From the NCBI GenBank assembly GCA_029778615.1, contig JAKOPZ010000029.1:1-64000 (forward strand): a stretch of DNA of 64,000 bases. Direction: 5' to 3'. Under the pieces are notes generated by a model that searched no databases, was not told the DNA's origin, and worked only from the letters and a program-made list of their open reading frames with translations. The stretch is from Chloroflexota bacterium. Its GTDB lineage: Bacteria > Chloroflexota > Anaerolineae > UBA4142 > SHND01. Positions within the stretch are counted from its first letter, which is position 1; each line of letters starts with the position of its first letter. This document shows positions 58,260 through 64,000 of this stretch, one piece after another. Made by a program: the position numbers and the translations under genes.

Positions 58260-58973
58260 TTATGCCACGGCGCGATGCCGCTGGCGAATTTCTTGGAGCG
58301 CGTCGCGGCACGCCTCGCGAATCACCTGCGCGATTTCTTCGGCTTGCAAACGCGTCAATAATTTTTCCACACGCGCGTCGCCCAATTGCCCCAACGCGAC
58401 GATACAGTCCCATTTCACAAAAATATTTTCTTCCGCTTCCAACACGCGCACAATTTCTTCCATCGTCTGCGGCAGCCCCAAATTGCCCAACGCGATGGCG
58501 CACGCTTGCCGCACCGCCTGGTCGGGGTCGTGATTCAACGCCTGTACGAGCGGCGCAATCACCAACGGCGTTCCGATTTTGCCCAACGCGACCGCGCATT
58601 GCTGCCGCACGAAACGCGTATCATCTTTCAGCAGCGTGTCCCATAACGGTTCAATGGCTTCGGGCGCGCGCCGTTTCCGCAAAACAAATGCTGCCATCCA
58701 GCGCACCATCGAATCCGAATGCGTCTGTAAATGTTCAATTACTTGGGCGGTCGGCGCGTCGTTCAACCATTTGGGCACGTCATATTTTCCGCCGTCGGCA
58801 ATGGGCGCATAGAGCGTGCCGCGCAGACGCGCCAGAAATCCGCCGAGACGCGTCGGCGCCGACGCCACAGACGGGGAGGTCATCTCACTCGCGTGAAGCG
58901 CGCAGTAGCGGGTGGCGGCGAGCGCCTCATTTGGACAGCGATTCTTTTCAGACGTGAGCGCGTGGCACTGCAT
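58260..58973 (-). CDS. HEAT-repeat protein with N-terminal Cys/His cluster
   Basis: 237 residues. Residues 3-27 carry CHALTSEKNRC and YCALH, a likely zinc site. Residues about 70-230 are HEAT repeats of the PBS-lyase type (VRQQCAVALGKIGTPLVIAP, AVRQACAIALGNLG, KWDCIVALGQLGD). Probably a protein-interaction scaffold. No operon link to the ABC genes, since a terminator and a promoter separate them. Confidence 0.88.
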   Translation of the reverse strand: MQCHALTSEKNRCPNEALAATRYCALHASEMTSPSVASAPTRLGGFLARLRGTLYAPIADGGKYDVPKWLNDAPTAQVIEHLQTHSDSMVRWMAAFVLRKRRAPEAIEPLWDTLLKDDTRFVRQQCAVALGKIGTPLVIAPLVQALNHDPDQAVRQACAIALGNLGLPQTMEEIVRVLEAEENIFVKWDCIVALGQLGDARVEKLLTRLQAEEIAQVIREACRDALQEIRQRHRAVA

Positions 58974-59041
58974 GAAATTTTCCGAATCAAAATTTTGTCA
59001 ATTATACAAGAAGCTGCGCCAAAATCTAAGCGTCAGTTTGC

Positions 59042-59102
59042 GGGCGAACGGAATTCGCGCCAACCCATACGCGCAACGTCTCTGCGGACGTTGCGACGTT
59101 GC
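59042..59102. repeat. Family D dispersed repeat, copy D2
   Basis: 61-bp core on plus matching D1; contains GAACGGAATTC and AACGTCT...GGACGTT. It lies in the non-coding gap 58974-59251. Confidence 0.85.
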
Positions 59103-59176
59103 AGCACGTCTTGGGGTTTGCGTTGCCGCGAACTGTGTCTGCAATAAATTACGCTGCGCGCGGAAATTTGGTACCC

Positions 59177-59234
59177 AAAAAAAAGTGAGCTTGGCGACGC
59201 GTTCATCCGCGCAATGTGCGAACGCCAAGCTCAC
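59177..59234 (-). terminator. Terminator of the GH8-GH3 operon
   Basis: 12-bp stem GTGAGCTTGGCG / CGCCAAGCTCAC, followed on minus by eight T. Confidence 0.9.
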
Positions 59235-59251
59235 CGGAGGAGAGAGAATTG

Positions 59252-59635
59252 TCAACCCAATTCGATGCGGAAAAAGTACGGCTGGGTATGCCCGACCGCC
59301 GCAAGATAGCTCAACTTGTTTTCCGCCTGCGCCAATCCTTCAAACGTCGCGCGGTCACACAACAGCGCCGCCGTCGGTTTGTGCGGCGCGAGCGCAATCC
59401 ATAACCGTTCAAACGATTCGGCAGAAAGCGTGAGGGGCGCGTCGAGGCAGAGAGAATCAAACGCGGCGAGTTCGCGCACCACTCCGCTTTGCCACTGCAA
59501 AACCAATCCGAGCACCACGCGTTTGCCGTCCAACACCACGAGCGCGGCGGTCATTAACGCGCGCGCGCTGCCGGCACTTTCGGCAAGCAGCTGAAAAATG
59601 ATGTGGGACGACAGGTCGAGCGCGGGCAATCTCAT
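59252..59635 (-). CDS. Hypothetical protein, last gene of the GH operon
   Basis: 127 residues with an alternating beta/alpha pattern (ALMTAALVVLDGKRVVLGLVL, LWIALAPHKPTAALLCDR). No recognised family. The ATG overlaps the GH3 stop (ATGA), so it is translationally coupled to the glycosidase. Confidence 0.65.
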   Translation of the reverse strand: MRLPALDLSSHIIFQLLAESAGSARALMTAALVVLDGKRVVLGLVLQWQSGVVRELAAFDSLCLDAPLTLSAESFERLWIALAPHKPTAALLCDRATFEGLAQAENKLSYLAAVGHTQPYFFRIELG

Positions 59636-62007
59636 GCTTCAAGCACGCGCGTTGCGCTGCGAAACACGCGGCGCGGCACAAGGCGCGGTTCGCGTCCAAC
59701 AATGGTAAAAACATCGCGCAAACGAATGTCTCGCGCGGAGCTCCCGACCATCACTTGAATCGTGCCGGGTTCGACGACGAGTTGCATCGCCTCGTCATAG
59801 AACGCGAGTTGTTCCACCGGCATGACAAATTCAACTGTGCGCGCTTGACCGGGTGCGAGGGTAACGCGTTGGAACGCTTTTAATTCTCGCAGCGGACGCG
59901 GAATTAAAGCGACCTCATCGCACACATACAGCTGCACGACTTCATCTCCCGCGCGCGTGCCCACATTTTTGATTTCAACGCGCAGTGTGACAGTGCCATT
60001 CGGCTGCACTTGGCGCGGCTCGATGCACAGATTACTATATTCAAACTGTGTGTAACTCAAGCCATGCCCGAATGGAAAAAGCGGCGAGCTGGGGAGCTCA
60101 ACATAATCGCCGTGCCAATGCGAACGCCCGCCGGAAGGTTTGTGATTGTAAAAAATGGGAATCTGTCCCACACTGCGCGGAAAAGTGATAGGCAATTTGC
60201 CGCCGGGATTCGCGTCGCCAAACAACACATCCGCAATCGCCGCGCCGCCTTCTTCGCCCGGCAGCCACGCTTCGAGAATCGCGGGAATGTTTTCCGCAAT
60301 CCACGTAATCGAAAGCGGACGCCCGTTAATGAGCACGACGACCGTTGGTTTGCCCACTGCCGCAATCGCTTGCACCAATTCTTGCTGCACACCGGGCAAG
60401 TCCAAATCCGCGCGGTCGCGCGTTTCGCCCGACGTGCAATCGGGCGTCAGTCCCGCTTTGTCGCCGACGACAAGCACCACTGCATCCGCCTCGCGCGCGA
60501 TTTGGATTGCTTCGGCAAAACCGGAACGGTCTGTGTCTAGTACGTTGCAGCCCTTGGCATACAAAACGCGCGTGGCGGGGGAAACCTGTGCGCGGATTGC
60601 ATCGAGAACTGTCGGCGCGCGCACGGAACCTTCTACTAAACCGTTCGCGTCGGCATCGGCATTCAGCAGCGCGCTGACCTGCGGCGCGAGCATGAGCAGA
60701 CTTTCAACGTGCGCGGGATGGGAATAGTCCGAGAACAAATTGCGCGCCGAATGCGCGTTGGGTCCAATGACCGCGAGCGTTTTGATTTCTTTGGACAGCG
60801 GCAGAACCTTGTCGTCATTTTTCAACAGCACAATGCTCTGGGTGGCGATTTGGCGCGCGAGCGCGCGCTGCGCGTCCGTGTCATACACCCCAAGTACGTT
60901 TTCGACATCCACGTAGGGTTGTTCAAAAATGCCGAGTTCGAACTTTTTGCGCAAGATGCGCGCAACAGCGCGGTCGAGCGTTTTTTCTGAAACGAGACCA
61001 TTCTCGATGGCTTGACGGAGCGGCGCGCCATAACATTCCGTGAACGGCAATTCCACATCAATGCCCGCATTCAAACCGCGCGCGGCGGCGGTTGCCATAT
61101 CGGGCGCGACGTGATGAAAATCGTACAACATGCGGACGGCAAAGTAATCCGAGACGACGAGTCCCTCAAAGCCCAGTTCGTCGCGCAGCATTTCGGTCAT
61201 CATTTTGCGCGACGCCGCCACCACCGCGCCGTCCACTTCGCAGTACGCGTTCATCACCGAACCGACGTGCGCTTCGCGAATCGCCGCCTCAAACGGCATG
61301 AACAGTACATCGCGCAATTCGCGTTCGCCCATGTGCATCGGCGTACAATTCATTCCCCCTTCGGAAATCCCGTGTCCGGGAAAATGTTTTGCCGTAGCGA
61401 TGACTCCCTCGCGCAAATTATCGCTTTGCAGACCGCGCACGTACGCGACGCCCATTTGGGCGATGAGTGTTGGGTCTTCGCCGAATGTTTCTTCGACGCG
61501 TCCCCAACGCGCATCGCGCGCGATATCCAATACGGGCGAAAGTCCTTGCCGTCCGCCGACCGCAAGTAATTGCGCGCGCACGACTTGCATCATTTGTTCC
61601 ACGAGTTCGGGCTGCCACGTGCTCGCGACGCCAATCATTTGCGGAAAACTGGTGGCGCCGCGCGCGAGATAACCGTTGCAGCATTCTTCATGCAGAATGG
61701 CGGGAATACCGAGCCGCGTGTTTTCGACGAGAAATTTTTGAATCGCGTTGCCCATGCGCGCAATGTCGCGCGGCGCGTACGTGCTCGCGCCGCCGACGCG
61801 CGTGATTTGTCCGATACCTTGACCAATCAGCAGCGCGGCTTTTTCTTGCGCCAGACCCTGTTCGTCCTGCAGTTCGTACACCCAATGCGAACCGAGCTGC
61901 GCGATTTTTTCGTCGAGCGTCATGCGCGCCATCAAGTCCTGTACGCGTTCGTCAATCGAATAGGCAGGGTCTTTATACAATTTGGTGTCAGGTAATGTTG
62001 CTATCAA
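59632..62007 (-). CDS. Family 3 glycoside hydrolase (beta-glucosidase/beta-xylosidase)
   Basis: 791 residues from TTG 62007 (AGGAG 8 bases upstream); an open extension to ATG 62076 runs through repeat site 13 and is not favoured. (alpha/beta)8 barrel with KHFPGHGISEGGMN and nucleophile Asp in GLVVSDYFAVRM. The second alpha/beta domain has ESLLMLAPQVSALL and a likely acid/base Glu region, and the C-terminal Fn3-like domain is LRVEIKNVGTRAGDEVVQLYV. No signal peptide, so it probably cleaves imported oligosaccharides. With GH8 and the ABC permease it forms a hemicellulose/oligosaccharide set. Confidence 0.93.
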   Translation of the reverse strand: MIATLPDTKLYKDPAYSIDERVQDLMARMTLDEKIAQLGSHWVYELQDEQGLAQEKAALLIGQGIGQITRVGGASTYAPRDIARMGNAIQKFLVENTRLGIPAILHEECCNGYLARGATSFPQMIGVASTWQPELVEQMMQVVRAQLLAVGGRQGLSPVLDIARDARWGRVEETFGEDPTLIAQMGVAYVRGLQSDNLREGVIATAKHFPGHGISEGGMNCTPMHMGERELRDVLFMPFEAAIREAHVGSVMNAYCEVDGAVVAASRKMMTEMLRDELGFEGLVVSDYFAVRMLYDFHHVAPDMATAAARGLNAGIDVELPFTECYGAPLRQAIENGLVSEKTLDRAVARILRKKFELGIFEQPYVDVENVLGVYDTDAQRALARQIATQSIVLLKNDDKVLPLSKEIKTLAVIGPNAHSARNLFSDYSHPAHVESLLMLAPQVSALLNADADANGLVEGSVRAPTVLDAIRAQVSPATRVLYAKGCNVLDTDRSGFAEAIQIAREADAVVLVVGDKAGLTPDCTSGETRDRADLDLPGVQQELVQAIAAVGKPTVVVLINGRPLSITWIAENIPAILEAWLPGEEGGAAIADVLFGDANPGGKLPITFPRSVGQIPIFYNHKPSGGRSHWHGDYVELPSSPLFPFGHGLSYTQFEYSNLCIEPRQVQPNGTVTLRVEIKNVGTRAGDEVVQLYVCDEVALIPRPLRELKAFQRVTLAPGQARTVEFVMPVEQLAFYDEAMQLVVEPGTIQVMVGSSARDIRLRDVFTIVGREPRLVPRRVFRSATRVLEA

Positions 62008-62026
62008 CAGAGGGACTCCTTGAAAA

Positions 62027-62090
62027 GGGGTAAGGTGACGGAGGACGGGGCGACAAGTGCAAGCAATCATGGTCACTCGTCACCTGTCAC
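62027..62090. repeat. Heptamer/octamer inverted repeat site 13 (GGTGACG type)
   Basis: AAGGTGACGGAGGACGGGGC faces GTCACTCGTCACCTGTCAC. It occupies the gap between GH8 and GH3. Confidence 0.75.
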
Positions 62091-62096
62091 TTTTTT

Positions 62097-63374
62097 TTAA
62101 TTCGGCGCGTAGATTTGAAAGTTGCCGCTGACGTGCAAGAGCGCGAGAAAATACAACAGTCCATCGTAATAACGCCATTTGCCCGTCGGAATTTTGGTGT
62201 CCCACAATGCTTGGACAAATTCGGGCGCGTGTTCGTTCGTCGCGGCGAGCGCGGCGACCGCGTTCATCGCGACGAGTCCAGGCGAATGGTCGGACGAAAG
62301 GGGTTTGCCGTCCAGCGTGTACTGATTCCCATATTGGTCAATGCCTTGCGTGTAAAAAAATTCCAACTGCCGATTGCTCTGTTCGATTTCCCAAGCGTCG
62401 GCGGCGAACCACGCGTAATCTACGGCGACGTTGGAGGCGGTGCGAAACGCGTCGAACCGAAAATCTTCATGCCCACCGGTGACATAGGGTGTGCCGTCAA
62501 AATTTGCGTAATCGGGCATCAAACCTGTTTGCGGATGCGCGGCAGTTTTCCAAAACGCGCGACTCGCTTTTGCCGCGTCGTTCCAAAATTCATTGTCGCG
62601 TTTCGCCCACCGCGCCCACAATTCGTAATACGCGGGCAAATGGTACGAAGGGTCGGTGAAACCGGAATCGCGTCCAATCGTTGGGACAAAGACCACTTGA
62701 CGATTCTGCGCGTTAAACAAGTTCGTCGCCAGCGGACTGTTGCGTTCCGCCTGGTGCAGCATCGTGTCAAGAATTTCTTGCGCTTGCGCCGAATAATTGA
62801 AAATGCCTGTGCCATCACCCCAACGATGCGACGCGAACCACAGCGCCATCACAAACCATTCTTCGCCGTCGGACGCGGGATTGTTGTCAATTTTATCGCC
62901 ATTCGTTTTGGTGTGCCACGCGAAATATCCTTTGTAGGGACCGTCGTCGTGATACATGTACGTTTTGGTCCATTTCCACAAGCGATTGAATTCCGCTTGC
63001 TTGTTCCTTTGCACGGCGAGCATCATCCCATACGACATGCCTTCAGTGCGTACATCTTGATTGCCAATGTCCTCGACATATGCCATATCATCGCCAACGG
63101 GATAATAGACGCGCTCGTACGTATCATCACCGTAAAACAGCTGCTGCCACGCCGCATCAATTTTTTGCTCAATCTCGGCGTCGCTTTTGCCCAACATTTC
63201 TCGAAACAGATTGCGATACGTGCCCGATGCAAACGCGCCGACGCGCGGCACAGCAATTCCTTTTGGCGTTGGCGATGCAGTTGGCGCAACGGTTGGCGTC
63301 GTCGTCGGTGTCGCGTTATTCACACCACAACTCGCAAGCATCAAGAATAAAATTGCAGAGAAAAATTTTTTCAC
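62097..63374 (-). CDS. Family 8 glycoside hydrolase lipoprotein (reducing-end xylanase-like)
   Basis: 425 residues from GTG 63374. Signal peptide with lipobox MLASC (Cys16) and a Thr/Pro linker (20-38). GH8 (alpha/alpha)6 barrel: general acid Glu in VRTEGMSYGMMLAV, Asp in ASDGEEWFVMAL, and RFDAFRTASNVAVDYAWFA. The pattern is closest to reducing-end xylose-releasing exo-oligoxylanases, although cellulase/chitosanase activity also occurs in GH8. Surface-anchored. The GTG start and an AGGTGA ribosome-binding-like stretch both lie in repeat site 14. Confidence 0.9.
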   Translation of the reverse strand: MKKFFSAILFLMLASCGVNNATPTTTPTVAPTASPTPKGIAVPRVGAFASGTYRNLFREMLGKSDAEIEQKIDAAWQQLFYGDDTYERVYYPVGDDMAYVEDIGNQDVRTEGMSYGMMLAVQRNKQAEFNRLWKWTKTYMYHDDGPYKGYFAWHTKTNGDKIDNNPASDGEEWFVMALWFASHRWGDGTGIFNYSAQAQEILDTMLHQAERNSPLATNLFNAQNRQVVFVPTIGRDSGFTDPSYHLPAYYELWARWAKRDNEFWNDAAKASRAFWKTAAHPQTGLMPDYANFDGTPYVTGGHEDFRFDAFRTASNVAVDYAWFAADAWEIEQSNRQLEFFYTQGIDQYGNQYTLDGKPLSSDHSPGLVAMNAVAALAATNEHAPEFVQALWDTKIPTGKWRYYDGLLYFLALLHVSGNFQIYAPN

Positions 63375-63402
63375 CCGTTCACCTTGTCACCCGTTCACCC
63401 CT
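63371..63402. repeat. Octamer repeat site 14 (GGGTGAAC type)
   Basis: On minus GGGTGAAC GGGTGACA AGGTGAAC GGGTGAAA. Its first TGA is the stop of the upstream permease and its last GTG is the GH8 start. Confidence 0.85.
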
Positions 63403-64000
63403 TCACTGCCCCTGCTGTGAGTCCTGCAATAATCTGTCGTTCGGCGAGCAGATAAAAAATGATTGTCGGAATGAGCGCAAGCGAAATGAACGCCATGATT
63501 TTTGCCCAATCGGTACTGTACTGTCCTTGAAACTGCATGATGCCGAGCGGAATCGTATAGAGCGAATCGCTGTTCAGGACGAGCAGCGGCAAGAAAAAAT
63601 TATTCCAACTGCTCACCATCGTCAAAACGACGACTGCCGCGAGCGCAGGACGTACGAGCGGCAAAAGAATTCGCAAAAAGAAACCGATGCTCCCGCAGCC
63701 ATCAATTGCCGCCGCTTCTTCCAATTCAAGCGGCACCTGAGAGAAAAAGCCGCGTAGAATCAAAATGTTGAGCGGCAGTCCGAATGCGATTTGCGGCAAG
63801 ATAATGCCCCACAAAGTATCTATCAATCCCGCTTGGCGCAGCGTGATGTACAGCGGCAGAATGGCGACGGCAATCGGAAACAACAGACCCAGTGTCATGA
63901 AACTAAACAACAGCTCGCGCCCGCGAAATTTGATGCGCGAGAAAACAAATGCTGCCATGCTCGCCAAAATCACAATGCCCACCGCCGTTCCCAACATCAC
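63395..64000 (-). CDS. ABC sugar transporter permease (MalG type), truncated at window end
   Basis: At least 201 residues; the N-terminus lies beyond the window. The remaining helices and EAA loop LELEEAAAIDGCGSIGFFLR followed by ILLPLVRPAL are clear, as is ILRGFFSQVP. The gene ends inside repeat site 14 just before GH8, so this second ABC system and the two glycosidases probably form one uptake-and-degradation operon. Confidence 0.93.
   Translation of the reverse strand: MMLGTAVGIVILASMAAFVFSRIKFRGRELLFSFMTLGLLFPIAVAILPLYITLRQAGLIDTLWGIILPQIAFGLPLNILILRGFFSQVPLELEEAAAIDGCGSIGFFLRILLPLVRPALAAVVVLTMVSSWNNFFLPLLVLNSDSLYTIPLGIMQFQGQYSTDWAKIMAFISLALIPTIIFYLLAERQIIAGLTAGAVKG

Noticed and set aside
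52520-59102. Family D copies as insertion sequence remnants
   Set aside because: No transposase fragment or clear terminal repeats; kept only as a dispersed repeat.

Overview
The window looks like a chromosomal segment of an uncultured bacterium, most likely Chloroflexota (Anaerolineae-like). This is an inference from gene content: long MalT/SARP and XRE-TPR regulators, lipoproteins with Thr/Pro linkers, RCC1- and ELWxxDGT-repeat secreted proteins, a GAF kinase paired with an ANTAR regulator, and an ABC sugar uptake plus GH3/GH8 set. The coding DNA is rich in GCGCG. No phage, plasmid, transposase, rRNA, tRNA or CRISPR array was seen.

Layout. 1-6992 (+): glycosyltransferase fragment, a giant SARP-type regulator, and a three-gene operon ending in an RCC1-repeat secreted protein. 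7049-13698: DinB protein, metG with a promoter-leader-terminator unit, a DksA/TraR zinc-finger protein, and a TPR-Nudix-NfeD operon. 13897-17638 (-): secreted or lipoprotein operon. 17804-19666 (+): XRE-TPR regulator. 19675-32430 (-): the core of the window, reading from upstream: ammonium transporter, a 33-aa membrane peptide, a second ammonium transporter, a small CxC/CxxC protein, glutamate synthase split into two ORFs, GNAT, a PycTM-like membrane protein, GAF histidine kinase and ANTAR response regulator. 32484-38214: phosphatase, serA, chorismate mutase, membrane proteins, M20 peptidase. 38327-43321 (+): SPFH protein, ftsY, a DUF4258/DUF2283 pair, prfB with its programmed frameshift, ELWxxDGT-repeat protein. 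43362-54213: redox-fold proteins, SDR, EamA transporter, ilvE, DinB, CinA-like protein, proline dehydrogenase, FAD oxidase, phosphoesterase. 54294-64000 (-): ABC sugar transporter, HEAT protein, GH3, GH8 and a second, truncated ABC permease.

The least expected content is not a gene. The window is seeded with several families of short palindromes and degenerate 7/8-bp tandem repeats (about 15 sites). They sit at gene junctions, where they supply stop codons, start codons or 5' leaders. They have also entered reading frames: gltB carries four in-frame repeat insertions, the phosphatase at 32484-33179 carries one, and a composite repeat separates gltB from its C-terminal GXGXG domain. The second standout is RNA. 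A promoter-RNA-terminator unit occurs twice (upstream of an ammonium transporter and of serA) with 48 of 51 core bases identical. Both ammonium transporter genes also have the same hairpin pairing with their ribosome-binding site.

Working picture: nitrogen assimilation (ammonium uptake, GOGAT, serA) under RNA-level control, possibly involving the ANTAR two-component pair, in a genome being reshaped by small repeats.
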